64,000 nucleotides of DNA from assembly GCF_014863355.1 (NCBI RefSeq), contig NZ_JACZEP010000002.1, forward strand, positions 186,001-250,000. The letters are read 5' to 3'. Shown one piece after another: positions 1 to 9,083 of the stretch; position 1 is the stretch's first letter, and the number at the start of each line of letters is the position of its first letter. The translations under genes were made by a program, and so were the position numbers. The DNA is from Aminobacter carboxidus. Its GTDB lineage: Bacteria > Pseudomonadota > Alphaproteobacteria > Rhizobiales > Rhizobiaceae. The notes under the pieces were generated by a model. The model was not told the origin of the DNA and searched no databases. It worked only from the letters and a program-made list of their open reading frames with translations.

Positions 1-238
1 CTACCACGACCCTCGGATGCGAGCCCTCGGCCAGTTTCTGCAGCTCCTCGGCATCGTCCCAGATGACATTGAAGTAGCCGATGATCTTCTGGATCATCGC
101 CCAGGTCGGCACGCCACGATGGCCATGCTCGAGCGCCGACAAATAGGCCGCGCTGACGCCGATGCTGGCTGCCATGTCCTTCTGGCTGACACCGCGCTCG
201 CGCCTGAGCTCGCGGATGCGTTCGCCGAGCGGCGTCAT
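1..238 (-). CDS. XRE-family helix-turn-helix regulator, C-terminus outside the window
   Basis: Reading the minus strand from the ATG at 238 gives MTPLGERIRELRRERG followed by a helix-turn-helix with SQKDMAASIGVSAAYLSALE near residues 18-37, the classic Cro/C1 fold. Only about 79 residues are visible and the frame stays open to the window edge. The start overlaps the stop of the Smr gene by four bases (ATGA), so it is probably co-translated with it and is the last visible gene of a Tim44-MltA-Smr-XRE unit. Target genes are unknown. The DNA-binding role is safe from the fold; anything beyond that is not. Confidence 0.9.
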   Translation of the reverse strand, partial: MTPLGERIRELRRERGVSQKDMAASIGVSAAYLSALEHGHRGVPTWAMIQKIIGYFNVIWDDAEELQKLAEGSHPRVVV

Positions 239-780
239 GCACCGAGCCTCCGCCTGATCCTGATGTAGAGCGCACCGGAACCGCCATGGTGGCGCTCGGC
301 ATGGTCTTGGCTCGAAATCAGCATGCGGAAAGGCGCGGTGTCCAGCCAGGCCGGCACCATGCGCTTCAGAACGCCGTCGCCGCCCTTCGAATTGCCCTTG
401 CCGGTGATGACCAAAACGTAGCGCAGGCCACCGGCATGCGCCCGGCTCAGGAAGGCATACAACAGCGAATAGGCTTCGTCCTGTGTCATACCATGCAGGT
501 CGACGCGGCCTTCAATCGGCAGGCGGCCCTTGGAGAGCTTGTCGCGCGTTGGAACATCGAGCGTATGAGCAACATACTGCCGCTTCGGCGCAGCCGCGGG
601 TGCTGCCACTTGCGCAGGCACCGCCTTGGCGGGTGTCGGGTCCGGCTTGGCAACGACAGGTGCCGGCAGTTCGGGGATTTCAACCGCCCGCCTGCCTTTG
701 AGCGGCGAGGTGGTGCGGGCGATGACGTTCCACAAAACGCGTTCTTCGTCGCTCAGCTTGCCGTCGCGGCGTGGGCTCAT
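235..780 (-). CDS. Smr-domain protein
   Basis: 181-residue protein. Residues 1-90 are a charged, Ala/Pro-rich linker; from about residue 92 comes a Smr (small MutS-related) domain with VDLHGMTQDEA near 93-103, the ITGKG turn, and HGGSGALYI near 165-173. Stand-alone Smr domains are usually nucleases acting on nucleic acids, some on RNA during ribosome rescue; which applies here is not visible. The start ATG overlaps the mltA stop by four bases, and its own stop overlaps the XRE start, indicating translational coupling through the cluster. Confidence 0.92.
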   Translation of the reverse strand: MSPRRDGKLSDEERVLWNVIARTTSPLKGRRAVEIPELPAPVVAKPDPTPAKAVPAQVAAPAAAPKRQYVAHTLDVPTRDKLSKGRLPIEGRVDLHGMTQDEAYSLLYAFLSRAHAGGLRYVLVITGKGNSKGGDGVLKRMVPAWLDTAPFRMLISSQDHAERHHGGSGALYIRIRRRLGA

Positions 781-1883
781 GACGTTTCACCGGCAAACAG
801 GGGCTTCGGCAGCAGCGCGAAGAAATCGGCGTCGCTGCGGACGACACCGGCGATCTCGCCCGCTTCGAAACCGGAACCGGCAAACAGGTCGCCACGCGCC
901 GGGCCGGTGATCGCGGAACCGGTGTCCTGGGCGATCATCAGCCGGGCGAAGGGCTCGCAGCCGAATGCCAGCAGTTTGGGCGCTGCGATGAAGAACGGGG
1001 TGCCGAAGGTATGGAGCAGGCGGTCGACGGCGACCGAGCGGCCCGGCGTCAGCGGCACCTTTGCCGCGGCGATCGGACCGAATGCTGGATCATCGACCTC
1101 GGCATCGCGGAAGAAGATGTAGGAGCGGTTGCGCCACAAGATTTCGTCGACGCGGTGGGGGTTGGCCTTGAACCAGGCCCGGATCGATTGCATCGTTACT
1201 TTTTCGAGCGGGATCTCGCCGATTTCGGCGAGAATTCCGCCGGGGCCGGTGAAGCGCTGGCCGGATTTGGCGGCATAGGTGACGCGACGCAGCGAACCGT
1301 CGGTCATGTTCAACCGCGCAGCGCCCTGGACGTGGACGAAGAACGCATCGACGCGGCCGCTAACCCAGGCGATCTCCAGTCCCTTGCCAGCCAGTGCGCC
1401 TTGTTCGATCGCCGGGCGGTCGAAATACTCGACCAGCCCCTCGGCCGTCAGCCTGGCGAAGGCGAGGTAGGGATCCATGCCGGTCGGGCGGTTTTGGTCA
1501 TCGATGTCGATCAGGTCGGCCGGGCGCGCCAGCAGCGGCACGCTAAAGGTCTCGGTCCTGATCGGTGACGCTTCGACCTCGGGCTCGTAGAAACCGGTGA
1601 CAAAACCGTGCTCGCGGCCTTCCGGTGCGACAAAAGCGGGCTGGAAGTGGCGCTCGAAGAACGCTCGGGCTTCGATGCTGTTCGCCGTCGGCCGTTCGCG
1701 CGCTTCATCATAGGCCGGGCCAAAAGCGTCGAAAGCAACGCCAAGGGCGCCGCTGCGATAGGGTTTGGTCAGGACGTGGAAGGCAGAACGGCGAAAGGCC
1801 TCGAAGGCAGCCAGCTGGTCATCTTCATGCCAGCCGGGCAGGTCGGCGAAACCGACCGGGGTGAATGCGGGCGAGAGCAGCAC
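777..1883 (-). CDS. mltA: MltA-type membrane-bound lytic murein transglycosylase
   Basis: 368 residues. It has the MltA domain followed by a C-terminal 3D (three-Asp) region with QDTGSAITGPARGDLF near residue 318, which carries the conserved catalytic and structural aspartates of lytic transglycosylases that cleave peptidoglycan to 1,6-anhydromuramyl products. The start is a GTG at 1883, because the upstream Tim44 stop lies in the same frame and no other start is available in between. No lipobox or clear signal peptide is seen at the N-terminus, unlike E. coli MltA, so export route is uncertain. It lies 21 bp behind the Tim44-like gene. Confidence 0.93.
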   Translation of the reverse strand: MLLSPAFTPVGFADLPGWHEDDQLAAFEAFRRSAFHVLTKPYRSGALGVAFDAFGPAYDEARERPTANSIEARAFFERHFQPAFVAPEGREHGFVTGFYEPEVEASPIRTETFSVPLLARPADLIDIDDQNRPTGMDPYLAFARLTAEGLVEYFDRPAIEQGALAGKGLEIAWVSGRVDAFFVHVQGAARLNMTDGSLRRVTYAAKSGQRFTGPGGILAEIGEIPLEKVTMQSIRAWFKANPHRVDEILWRNRSYIFFRDAEVDDPAFGPIAAAKVPLTPGRSVAVDRLLHTFGTPFFIAAPKLLAFGCEPFARLMIAQDTGSAITGPARGDLFAGSGFEAGEIAGVVRSDADFFALLPKPLFAGETS

Positions 1884-1904
1884 GGGCTTCGCCCGCCACG
1901 CGGA

Positions 1905-2615
1905 TCAGTCTTCTTCCTCGGTGGCGACAAGCTTCCAGTTTGGGTCGCGCGAACGGGTGTCGCGGGCGAAGGTCCAGACATCCTTGACCTCGGCCACGGT
2001 CTCCGGATCGCCATCGATGACCTCGCCGGCCTTGTCGCGGGTCGCCGAGATCAGCTCACTGACGATGCGCAAGGTGACATGGGCTTCGCCGCCCTTCATC
2101 TCGGCCGAGACGATATCGGCCTTGTCGATGCCGACGAAGGAAGACTGAATCTTCTCCGAGCGGCCCTCACGGTCGGCGATTGCGGCGACAAAGCCGTCGA
2201 AGACCTCGCGGGAAAGCAGGTTCTTCAGCGTTTTGCGGTCGCCGTCGGCATAAGCCATGACGATCATCTCGTAGGCCATCTTGGCGCCTTCGACGAAAAC
2301 CTTGGGTTCGAACGAGGCGTCTGCGTCCTTGATGGCGCGCAGGCCCTTGTTCAGGTCGGTGCCCGGCTTGGCGAAAGCGTCGATGGCGACATAGGCGTCT
2401 TCAGCCGGCTCACCGGCGACGCGCTTGCGCTGCGGCAGCGACACCACATTCTCGGGCTTGCCATTGGCGTCCTGAGGCTTGTTGCGAGCTGCGGTGTAAG
2501 GATCGAAGGGCGGACGTTCATTGCCTGTGCGGCGTCCAAGCACGTTGCGCAGCTGGAAAAAGATCACCACCGCTGCGATCAGAAAGAAAATCGTGCCGAA
2601 ATCGAAGAATTCCAT
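1905..2615 (-). CDS. Tim44/TimA-family membrane-anchored protein
   Basis: 236 residues. An N-terminal membrane segment (FGTIFFLIAAVVIFFQL, about 6-22) is followed by a Pro/Asn-rich linker and then, from about residue 85, a Tim44-like alpha/beta domain ending in VWTFARDTRSRDPNWKLV. Alphaproteobacterial relatives (TimA) are thought to resemble the mitochondrial import motor anchor, but their bacterial role is not firmly known. It heads the minus-strand unit Tim44-mltA-smr-XRE and is divergent from fxsA, across a 216-bp gap that probably holds both promoters. Confidence 0.92.
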   Translation of the reverse strand: MEFFDFGTIFFLIAAVVIFFQLRNVLGRRTGNERPPFDPYTAARNKPQDANGKPENVVSLPQRKRVAGEPAEDAYVAIDAFAKPGTDLNKGLRAIKDADASFEPKVFVEGAKMAYEMIVMAYADGDRKTLKNLLSREVFDGFVAAIADREGRSEKIQSSFVGIDKADIVSAEMKGGEAHVTLRIVSELISATRDKAGEVIDGDPETVAEVKDVWTFARDTRSRDPNWKLVATEEED

Positions 2616-2778
2616 ATCTTCTGCCGATCCGTCCCTTGTTCGCGGCCGAAGCCAGCTTATGTGCCATTCGCCGGCGCCGCATCTGTGCCGCGCCCGTTAG
2701 CCTTGCATATAGAACGCATGCGCCGATCATTCAAATTAAAGGCGCAGCGCCCTATCTAAAGATGTATGCACTATGCCT

Positions 2779-2799
2779 GTGACCGCATCTGGCGGTCAC
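2779..2799. repeat. Perfect 8-bp inverted repeat upstream of fxsA
   Basis: GTGACCGC and GCGGTCAC are separated by ATCTG, about 33 bp before the fxsA start and inside the divergent timA/fxsA promoter region. It has no T-run, so it is more likely an operator or a 5' UTR hairpin than a terminator. No regulator can be named. Confidence 0.4.
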
Positions 2800-2831
2800 G
2801 TCAACTCAAACCGGACGGATCGACGCTGTTC

Positions 2832-3305
2832 ATGCTGCCCCTCCTGCTCCTTGCCCTGCCTTTGTTCGAGATTGCCGGCTTTGTGGTGGTCGGCAGCGAA
2901 ATCGGCGTGCTTGCGACCATCGGCCTGATCCTGCTCAGCGGCATCGTCGGCTCGATCCTGCTGCGCGTCCAGGGTTTTGGCGTCATGACCCGGATCCGCA
3001 CCGAAATGGACGCCGGCCGCGACCCGTCCAAGCAACTCGCCAATGGCGCGATGATCGTGCTTGCCGGCATCCTGCTTCTGATCCCCGGTTTTATCAGCGA
3101 CATCGTCGGCATCCTGCTGTTCCTGCCGCCGGTGCGGGCGCTGGCCTGGCGCTTCCTGAGCAAGCGGGTGCGCTTCAGCACCGACTTCGGCGGCTTTGCG
3201 CGCCGCGGCGGCCCGGCCGGTGGCAAGACCATCGACCTCGACGAGGACGACTTCACGCGCCAGCCCAACCCGAATTCGCCGTGGCGCTCGATCCGCGACG
3301 AGTAG
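2832..3305 (+). CDS. fxsA: FxsA family membrane protein
   Basis: 157 residues starting at the ATG for MLPLLLLALPLFEIAGFVVV; the frame is open further upstream but the preceding residues are not protein-like. It shows the FxsA pattern of two N-terminal hydrophobic segments, a short amphipathic linker with GRDPSKQLANGAMIVLAG, another membrane segment (LLLIPGFISDIVGILLFLPP) and a cytoplasmic tail. E. coli FxsA affects phage T7 exclusion, and its normal role is unknown. It precedes secB on the same strand with a 111-bp gap. Confidence 0.9.
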   Translation: MLPLLLLALPLFEIAGFVVVGSEIGVLATIGLILLSGIVGSILLRVQGFGVMTRIRTEMDAGRDPSKQLANGAMIVLAGILLLIPGFISDIVGILLFLPPVRALAWRFLSKRVRFSTDFGGFARRGGPAGGKTIDLDEDDFTRQPNPNSPWRSIRDE

Positions 3306-3416
3306 TCGAGGGGCTTCCAACACCGGCAAAACCTTGTCTTGGCATGCCGAGCGTGCTAGCCAACCGCGGATTCCAATCCGGGCCGCGTTGCGGCCAAGCC
3401 AAGAGGACATGGGCTA

Positions 3417-3911
3417 ATGGCCACGAATGAAGCGCCGGAAGGCGCCAACGGCAACGGTAACGCACAGCAGCCCACGCTCAACGTGCTGGCGCAGTATGTG
3501 AAGGATCTCTCCTTCGAAAGCCCCGGCGCTCCGAATTCGCTGCGTGGCCGCGACAAGGCTCCCGGCATCAACATCAACGTCAACGTCAACGCCAATCCGA
3601 TGACGGACAAGCAGTTCGACGTCAACCTGACGTTGAGCGCGAAAGCCGCCTTCGACAAGGACGTGCTGTTCAACGTCGAGCTGGTCTATGGCGGCGTGTT
3701 CCGCATCGACGGCTTCCCGCAGGAGCACATGCTGCCGCTGCTCTTCATCGAGTGCCCGCGCCTGCTGTTCCCGTTCGCGCGCCAGATCATCGCCGAAGCA
3801 ACCCGCAATGGTGGCTTCCCGCCGCTGATGCTCGACCCGATCGATTTCGCCCAGATGTTCCAGCAGAAGATCGCCGAGGAACAGGCCGCTTCCAAGGTCA
3901 AGGTCAGCTAA
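3417..3911 (+). CDS. secB: Protein-export chaperone SecB
   Basis: 164 residues, usual SecB length. Conserved parts include [19 protein letters not shown], the central [11 protein letters not shown] strand and the [25 protein letters not shown] region. SecB is a homotetrameric cytosolic chaperone that keeps preproteins unfolded and passes them to SecA. An AAGAGGAC-type ribosome site lies just before the ATG. A strong bidirectional hairpin follows the stop and separates it from the convergent dnaQ. Confidence 0.97.
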   Translation: MATNEAPEGANGNGNAQQPTLNVLAQYVKDLSFESPGAPNSLRGRDKAPGININVNVNANPMTDKQFDVNLTLSAKAAFDKDVLFNVELVYGGVFRIDGFPQEHMLPLLFIECPRLLFPFARQIIAEATRNGGFPPLMLDPIDFAQMFQQKIAEEQAASKVKVS

Positions 3912-3937
3912 GACCGCGCCTTCAAGCGTTATCAGTC

Positions 3938-3967
3938 AAAAGCCCGGCCCCAGCGCCGGGCTTTTTC
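3938..3967. terminator. Bidirectional intrinsic terminator, secB / dnaQ
   Basis: AGCCCGGC and GCCGGGCT form an 8-bp stem around a 6-nt loop, flanked by an A-run on the left and TTTTT on the right. It therefore works in both directions, ending secB (+) and dnaQ (-). Confidence 0.9.
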
Positions 3968-3975
3968 GTTGGGGT

Positions 3976-4689
3976 TCAGTTCGGCTCGGCTGATGAAAGC
4001 AGCTTGGCCCAAAGCGCCTTTTCGCCAAGGCCGCCGACGAGCTTGTCGTGGGCGGCAAGTTCGGCTTCGCTGAGGCGAGGCGGCAACGGCTCGGGCCGCA
4101 CGGCGACGACGATCTCGATCTGCCTGGTGTTGCCGCCGCCATTGGCCGACGAAAAGCTCTCCAGCACCAGCGCCGACTGCTTGCCGCCAATCAGCTCGAT
4201 ATAGACCTCGGCCAGAAGCTCGGAGTCGAGCAGGGCGCCGTGCTTGGTGCGGCGGCTGTTGTCGATGCCATAGCGCCGGCACAACGCATCGAGCGAATTC
4301 GGCCCCATCGGGTGCTTGCGGCGGGCAAGCGCCAGAGTATCGATCAGCCGGCCCGCGTCGATGGCGGGCTGGTCGAGCCGGGCGAACTCGGCGTTGATGA
4401 AGCCAAGATCGAAGGTGCCATTATGCGCGACAAGCTTGGCGCCATCGATGAAATCGATGAATTCGTCGATGATCTCGGGAAAGGTCGGCTTGCCCTCGAG
4501 GTCGGCATTCGAGATGCCGTGTACATCCTGCGCGTCGGGATGGACCTGCCGTCCCTGCGGGTTGATGTATTTGTGGAAGGTATTACCGGTCGGGAAGCGG
4601 TTGATCATCTCGATCGCGCCGATCTCGATCACGCGATCCTCGCGGTTGTCGAGGCCGGTGGTTTCCGTATCGAAAATGATCTCGCGCAC
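3976..4689 (-). CDS. dnaQ: DNA polymerase III epsilon subunit (3'-5' proofreading exonuclease)
   Basis: 237 residues. The DEDDh exonuclease motifs are intact: Exo I with D7 and E9 (FDTETTGLD), Exo II with D94 (VAHNGTFDLGF) and Exo III with H150 and D155 (HGALLDSELLAEVY). It proofreads within the polymerase III core. The GTG at 4689 is chosen because AAGGAGA sits five bases upstream; the frame is open further back but without a ribosome site. It follows coaE by 66 bp on the minus strand, as in other rhizobia. Confidence 0.96.
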   Translation of the reverse strand: MREIIFDTETTGLDNREDRVIEIGAIEMINRFPTGNTFHKYINPQGRQVHPDAQDVHGISNADLEGKPTFPEIIDEFIDFIDGAKLVAHNGTFDLGFINAEFARLDQPAIDAGRLIDTLALARRKHPMGPNSLDALCRRYGIDNSRRTKHGALLDSELLAEVYIELIGGKQSALVLESFSSANGGGNTRQIEIVVAVRPEPLPPRLSEAELAAHDKLVGGLGEKALWAKLLSSAEPN

Positions 4690-4755
4690 GTGATTCTCCT
4701 TGCCGCCAGCATGCCCTCCCGGACAGCCGGCGAACAAGTGCGGCGATTCGCCAGG

Positions 4756-5346
4756 CTAGGGCTTTCCCACCGTCAAATCGGCAATGATGGTCTCAACAGC
4801 AGCCCGCGCCGGCTCAAGCCCATTGCCAGTGTCGACGATGTAGTCGGCAAGCTTGCGCTTTTCAGCGTCGGGAACCTGCTTGGCGAGGATCGCCTCGAAT
4901 TTCTGTTCGGTCATACCGGGCCGCGCCAGGACCCTTTGGCGCTGGACGTCAGCCGGCGCAGTGACCACCACCACCTTGTCGACGCGGCCTCGGCCGTTGG
5001 TTTCGAACAGAAGCGGGATATCGAGCACGGCGATAGCAGCCCCGGCTGCGCGGCTGCGCTCGAGAAAGGCGTTGGCGTCGGCACGAACGAGCGGATGGAT
5101 GATGCCCTCGAGCTTCTTCAGCGCCACGGCATCGCCCAGCACATGACGGGAAAGCTCGGTGCGGTCGACGACGCCTTGCTTCACCGTTCCCGGGAACGCC
5201 GCCTCGATCAAGGGGGCTGCCTGGCCGGCATAGAGGCGATGCACCGCCTCGTCGGAATCGTGGACCGGAACGCCGGCGTCAGTGAACATCTTCGCCGTCG
5301 TCGACTTGCCCATGCCGATCGACCCTGTCAGCCCGAGGACGATCAT
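4756..5346 (-). CDS. coaE: Dephospho-CoA kinase
   Basis: 196 residues, normal CoaE length. The P-loop GSIGMGKST is at about 8-16, followed by the CoaE lid and CoA-binding segments ([22 protein letters not shown]). It catalyses ATP-dependent 3'-phosphorylation of dephospho-CoA, the last step to coenzyme A. Its start codon overlaps the aroE stop by four bases, so the two are translationally coupled. Confidence 0.96.
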   Translation of the reverse strand: MIVLGLTGSIGMGKSTTAKMFTDAGVPVHDSDEAVHRLYAGQAAPLIEAAFPGTVKQGVVDRTELSRHVLGDAVALKKLEGIIHPLVRADANAFLERSRAAGAAIAVLDIPLLFETNGRGRVDKVVVVTAPADVQRQRVLARPGMTEQKFEAILAKQVPDAEKRKLADYIVDTGNGLEPARAAVETIIADLTVGKP

Positions 5347-6182
5347 TTCTTGGCGCCCAGGTCGGCGACGATGAGGTTGCGTAGTTCGGCTGTCACTTCG
5401 GGCCTGCGGCCGAACCAGCGTTCGAAACCAGGAACGGCCTGGTGCAGCAGCATGCCGAGCCCATCGACGGTCTTCAGCCCACGCGCTCTGGCTGCGGCGA
5501 GCAACGGGGTTTCGAGCGGCACATAGACAATGTCGGTGACGATGGCGTGATCGGGCAGGGTGGCAGGATCGGCGGGCAGGCCCTCATTGCCGTGCATGCC
5601 AAGTGCCGTCGTGTTGACCAGCAGGGACGCATCGCCAAGCAATTCGGCGGTCGCCGCCTGTGGATGCGCGCTGACGCCGTCGCCGAACTGATCGGCAAGT
5701 TCCTCGGCACGCGCGACAGTGCGGTTGACGACGCGGATGTCGGTGAAACCGCGCTGCTTGAGCGCGTGGACGATCGCCCGCGACGCACCGCCGGCACCCA
5801 GAACCACGGCGACATCGCCATTGGTGGCCCAGCCGGGCGCAAGATGATCGAGATTGGCGGCAAAACCATAGGCGTCGGTGTTGCCGCCCCACAGGACACC
5901 GTCCTCGAGCCACACGGTATTGACCGCACCGATCTGCTCGGCAGCCTCGTCGCGACGCTGGACTGTGGCGAAGGCAGCCTCCTTGTGCGGGATCGTGACG
6001 TTGCCGCCGCGCAGGCCTGCAGCAGCAAGCCCACCGACAAACGCCGCAAAATCGGCTGGGGCTACATCGATCGCGGTGTAGCTGCCGTCGATGCCGTAGC
6101 TCTTCAGCCAATGGCCATGGATCATCGGCGAGCGCGAATGCGCGATCGGGTGACCGCAGACGAACGCCTTCAGCTCAGCCAT
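5343..6182 (-). CDS. aroE: Shikimate dehydrogenase (NADP+)
   Basis: 279 residues. Substrate-binding serines lie in HSRSPMIH (S16, S18), the catalytic lysine in NVTIPHK (K67), and Asn/Asp in GGNTDAYGF (N101, D103). The Rossmann motif GAGGASRA follows near 128, then NRT. It reduces 3-dehydroshikimate in the aromatic pathway. The start at 6182 overlaps the maf stop by eight bases. A longer upstream frame exists but is the antisense shadow of maf and lacks AroE features. Confidence 0.96.
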   Translation of the reverse strand: MAELKAFVCGHPIAHSRSPMIHGHWLKSYGIDGSYTAIDVAPADFAAFVGGLAAAGLRGGNVTIPHKEAAFATVQRRDEAAEQIGAVNTVWLEDGVLWGGNTDAYGFAANLDHLAPGWATNGDVAVVLGAGGASRAIVHALKQRGFTDIRVVNRTVARAEELADQFGDGVSAHPQAATAELLGDASLLVNTTALGMHGNEGLPADPATLPDHAIVTDIVYVPLETPLLAAARARGLKTVDGLGMLLHQAVPGFERWFGRRPEVTAELRNLIVADLGAKK

Positions 6183-6774
6183 CGATGGCCCCGAGCTCGC
6201 GCAGCTCGGCCAAGACAGGCAGCAGCGGCAGGCCGACGATGGTGAAATGGTCGCCCTCGACCTTTTCGAACAGCTGGATGCCTTCGCCTTCGATCTGGTA
6301 GACGCCGACGCTCGACAGCACCTTGTTGCCAACGCGGGCAAGGTGGCGGCCGATGAAGGCCGGATCGAGCTCGCGCATCGTCAGCGATGCAATCGCAACG
6401 TGACGCCACAAGGTTTCGCCGTCACGTACCAGCACCACGGCACTGTTGAGCTGGTGGGTCTGGCCCGAAAGTCTGAGCAGATGCCGGCGCGCGCCTTCCA
6501 TGTCTTCCGGCTTGTGGAACACTTCGTCGCCGAGCGACAGCGTCTGGTCGCAACCGAGCACCAAGCGGCCGGGATGCTCTTCACTGACCGCAACCGCCTT
6601 GGCCTCGGCCAGTACCAGGGCTACCTCTTCGGGCGTCGCACCACTTTCGGCCAGCGGCGCTTCCAGTGCCCGTTCGTCGAGATCGGCCGGGATCGCATCG
6701 ACGGCCACGCCGGCATTTTCGAGCATGGCTTTGCGGAAGGGACTTCCGGAAGCAAGAATGAGTTTTTCGGTCAC
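6175..6774 (-). CDS. maf: Maf-family nucleoside triphosphate pyrophosphatase
   Basis: 199 residues with the Maf signatures [12 protein letters not shown] at the N-terminus, LVLGCDQTL with the catalytic-site aspartate in the middle, and [14 protein letters not shown] at the C-terminus. Maf proteins hydrolyse modified or canonical NTPs, in a house-cleaning role. It overlaps aroE and lies 53 bp behind ppsR, in the conserved ppsR-maf-aroE-coaE-dnaQ order beside the alphaproteobacterial origin. Confidence 0.94.
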   Translation of the reverse strand: MTEKLILASGSPFRKAMLENAGVAVDAIPADLDERALEAPLAESGATPEEVALVLAEAKAVAVSEEHPGRLVLGCDQTLSLGDEVFHKPEDMEGARRHLLRLSGQTHQLNSAVVLVRDGETLWRHVAIASLTMRELDPAFIGRHLARVGNKVLSSVGVYQIEGEGIQLFEKVEGDHFTIVGLPLLPVLAELRELGAIDG

Positions 6775-6827
6775 TGGCTTTGCCTGAAAACGAACCGCGC
6801 AGGCGGCGTTGCTGGGTGCTTTCGGTC

Positions 6828-7649
6828 CTAGCGGCTCTTGTTGCGCAGGGCAACGATGGCGGCGGCCGTTTCCTCGATCGAACGGCGGCTGACGTCGATC
6901 ATCGGCCAGTTGTGCTTGGTACAGATCTTGCGCGCATAAGCCAGCTCTTCGGTGATCGAGGCGCGGTCGATGTACTCCTGGGCGTCGAAGGCCATCGTCG
7001 TGCCGAGGATACGGTTCTGGCGCACATGCGAGATGCGTTCGGCGGTGGCAATCAGGCCGACGACCAGCGGTTTCTCCGCCTTGACCAGGCTGTCGGGCAC
7101 CGGCACGCCGAGCACGATCGGGATGTTGGCGGTCTTGATACCGCGATTGGCGAGATAGATGCTCGTCGGTGTCTTGGACGTCCTCGATATGCCGATCAGT
7201 ACGACATCCGCTTGCTCCATGTCGGCAGGCAGCTGGCCGTCATCGTGCTCCATGGTGAAGTTGAGCGCGTCGATGCGGCGGAAATATTCGGCGTCGAGGA
7301 CATGCTGGGCACCGACACGACGGCCGGCCGGTGCGCCGAGATAGGACTGGAACACCGACAGCACCGGCTCGAGCACAGACACGCAGGGCAGGCCCATCGA
7401 CGCGCAACGACTGTCGATGATGCCGGCAAGGTGCTGGTCGACGACGGTGTAAAGCACGATGCCCGGCTCTTCCTCGATGTCGTCGAACACCTTCATCAGC
7501 TGCTTTTCGGTGCGGATCAGCGGGTAGATGTGCTCGATCGCGCGCGCGTCCTTGTATTGCGCCGAAGCCGCGCGCCCGGCCGCCAGAAGTGTTTCGCCGG
7601 TGGCGTCGGAAATCAGGTGCAGATGGAAGAAGCTTTGGGGTTTGTTCAC
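6828..7649 (-). CDS. ppsR: Pyruvate, phosphate dikinase / PEP synthase regulatory protein (DUF299)
   Basis: 273 residues counted from the GTG at 7649 (start of [20 protein letters not shown]). The P-loop-like [18 protein letters not shown] near residue 150 is the DUF299 hallmark. Family members are bifunctional ADP-dependent kinases and phosphorylases that switch pyruvate-phosphate dikinase or PEP synthase off and on. The upstream residues of the open frame run through the DnaA-box region and are not family-like, so the shorter start is preferred. Its neighbour across the origin is hemE. Confidence 0.93.
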   Translation of the reverse strand: MNKPQSFFHLHLISDATGETLLAAGRAASAQYKDARAIEHIYPLIRTEKQLMKVFDDIEEEPGIVLYTVVDQHLAGIIDSRCASMGLPCVSVLEPVLSVFQSYLGAPAGRRVGAQHVLDAEYFRRIDALNFTMEHDDGQLPADMEQADVVLIGISRTSKTPTSIYLANRGIKTANIPIVLGVPVPDSLVKAEKPLVVGLIATAERISHVRQNRILGTTMAFDAQEYIDRASITEELAYARKICTKHNWPMIDVSRRSIEETAAAIVALRNKSR

Positions 7650-7674
7650 AGCAGGCGCCTGGTCTGTGGTCAAA

Positions 7675-7683
7675 TGTGGATAA
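7675..7683 (-). promoter_or_regulatory. DnaA box, perfect consensus
   Basis: TGTGGATAA on the plus strand is the complement of the consensus TTATCCACA. It lies 26 bp upstream of the chosen ppsR start, inside the proposed origin. Confidence 0.8.
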
Positions 7684-7732
7684 ACGGGCAGTTCGGCCCG
7701 AAGCGGTCGGCGCGACTGTATCAGATGCCGAC

Positions 7733-7741
7733 TTGTCCACA
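7733..7741 (+). promoter_or_regulatory. DnaA box, one mismatch
   Basis: TTGTCCACA differs from TTATCCACA at one base. It is oriented opposite to the perfect box 58 bp away. Confidence 0.7.
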
Positions 7742-8048
7742 ATTCGCCCTGCTGTCTGTTTCGATTCAGCGGCGGGGAGTATTGTGGGGATAGTTTTTTA
7801 GTCCCCGGCTGTCCACAGAATCAGCACCGGCCACGTGCTCGGCTAGAATCCTGATTCAAATCGACGAATCCGCTTGCTGCCCGAAGTTTTCCCCGCTGGC
7901 GAAAACGGCCGCGCGTCACTATGACAAGTGGATATCTAGGGCCGCCTATGGACAGGTCGTAATTCTCGATTCCAACAGACTCTAAGAATTAGAAGAATCC
8001 TTCAGAATAAATTTTTGTTTATAGAAGGCTCAAGGAAAGGCAGACCTG

Positions 8049-9083
8049 ATGCCCGCGAAACGCGCCCTGCTCCAAGTGCTCAAAGGCGAGAGCCTCGAGG
8101 TTCCACCGCTCTGGATGATGCGACAGGCAGGCCGCTATCTCCCGGAATATCGCGAAGCCAGGAAGAAGGCCGGCAGCTTCCTCGATCTCTGCTACAACCC
8201 CGACTTTGCCGTCGAGGTGACGCTGCAGCCGATTCGACGCTTCGACTTCGATGCGTCGATCCTGTTCTCGGACATTCTCGTCGTTCCGCATGCGCTTGGT
8301 CGCGACCTGCGCTTCGAAGAGGGCCGTGGACCGCTGATGACGCCGATCGCCGCGGACGAAGTTGCAGCGCTCGACGGCGAAAAGTTTCACGTGAATCTCG
8401 AACCGGTCTACGAAACCGTGCGCCGGTTGCGTCGAGAACTGCCCGAGAAGACGACGCTGATCGGCTTTTGTGGCGCGCCGTGGACTGTCGCGACCTATAT
8501 GATCGCCGGGCATGGCACGCCGGATCAGGCGCCGGCGCGGCTGTTCGTCTATCGCGAACCGGAAGCAATGGCGCGGCTGCTGCAGATCCTCGCCGACCAT
8601 TCGGCTGCCTATCTCATCCGCCAGATCGAAGCCGGCGCCGACGTCGTACAGATCTTCGATTCCTGGTCGGGTGTGCTCGACGAGGCGACGTTCGAGGCCT
8701 GCTGTGTCAAGCCGGTCACTGAAATCGTGCGTAAGGTCCGCGCGGTCTATCCCGATGTTCCGATCATCGGCTTCCCGAAAGGGGCAGGCGCCCAGCTCGA
8801 CAGCTACCGGCAGCGTACCGGTGTCACCGGCCTTGGCCTCGACTGGACGGTGCCACTGAGCCAGGGGCAGCGCCTGCAGGCCGGAGGAGCCGTGCAGGGC
8901 AATCTCGACCCGCTCAGGCTGGTCGTTGGCGGCAAGGCGCTGGAAGAGGGCGTGGACGCCATACTGAAGGCGCTAAGCGCTGGTCCACTGATCTTCAATC
9001 TTGGTCACGGCATCACGCCCGAAACCCCGGTGGCGCATGTCGAGGCTATGGTTCGGCAGGTGCGAAAGGCATCAGGGCAATGA
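8049..9083 (+). CDS. hemE: Uroporphyrinogen decarboxylase
   Basis: 344 residues. It has the N-terminal signature [16 protein letters not shown], the central [14 protein letters not shown], and the C-terminal [11 protein letters not shown]. It converts uroporphyrinogen III to coproporphyrinogen III in the cytosol. AAGGAAAGG is 8 bases before the ATG. The 3' end overlaps the hemJ start by four bases (ATGA), so two haem steps are made together. It directly borders the proposed replication origin. Confidence 0.97.
   Translation: MPAKRALLQVLKGESLEVPPLWMMRQAGRYLPEYREARKKAGSFLDLCYNPDFAVEVTLQPIRRFDFDASILFSDILVVPHALGRDLRFEEGRGPLMTPIAADEVAALDGEKFHVNLEPVYETVRRLRRELPEKTTLIGFCGAPWTVATYMIAGHGTPDQAPARLFVYREPEAMARLLQILADHSAAYLIRQIEAGADVVQIFDSWSGVLDEATFEACCVKPVTEIVRKVRAVYPDVPIIGFPKGAGAQLDSYRQRTGVTGLGLDWTVPLSQGQRLQAGGAVQGNLDPLRLVVGGKALEEGVDAILKALSAGPLIFNLGHGITPETPVAHVEAMVRQVRKASGQ

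Larger units (their letters stand above)
7642..8048. other. oriC: Probable chromosomal replication origin (oriC)
   Basis: This 400-bp gap between divergent ppsR and hemE holds a perfect DnaA box (7675-7683, minus), a one-mismatch box (7733-7741) and weaker ones at 7642-7650, 7809-7817 and 7927-7935. It also has eight GANTC methylation sites between 7763 and 7999, and an AT-rich stretch at about 7979-8032 suited to unwinding. In Caulobacter and relatives the origin lies beside hemE in this gene context, and parAB plus parS-like sites are 6-10 kb away. Box positions are read directly; origin function is inferred. Confidence 0.82.

Noticed and set aside
4048-5526. 492-residue open frame on the plus strand
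   Set aside because: Antisense shadow of dnaQ, coaE and aroE; high GC opens such frames throughout.
8383-8398. parS-like sequence in hemE
   Set aside because: Only 13 of 16 bases match and the core TTTCACGTGAAA is broken. A similar weak match occurs near 59219 in the GNAT gene.
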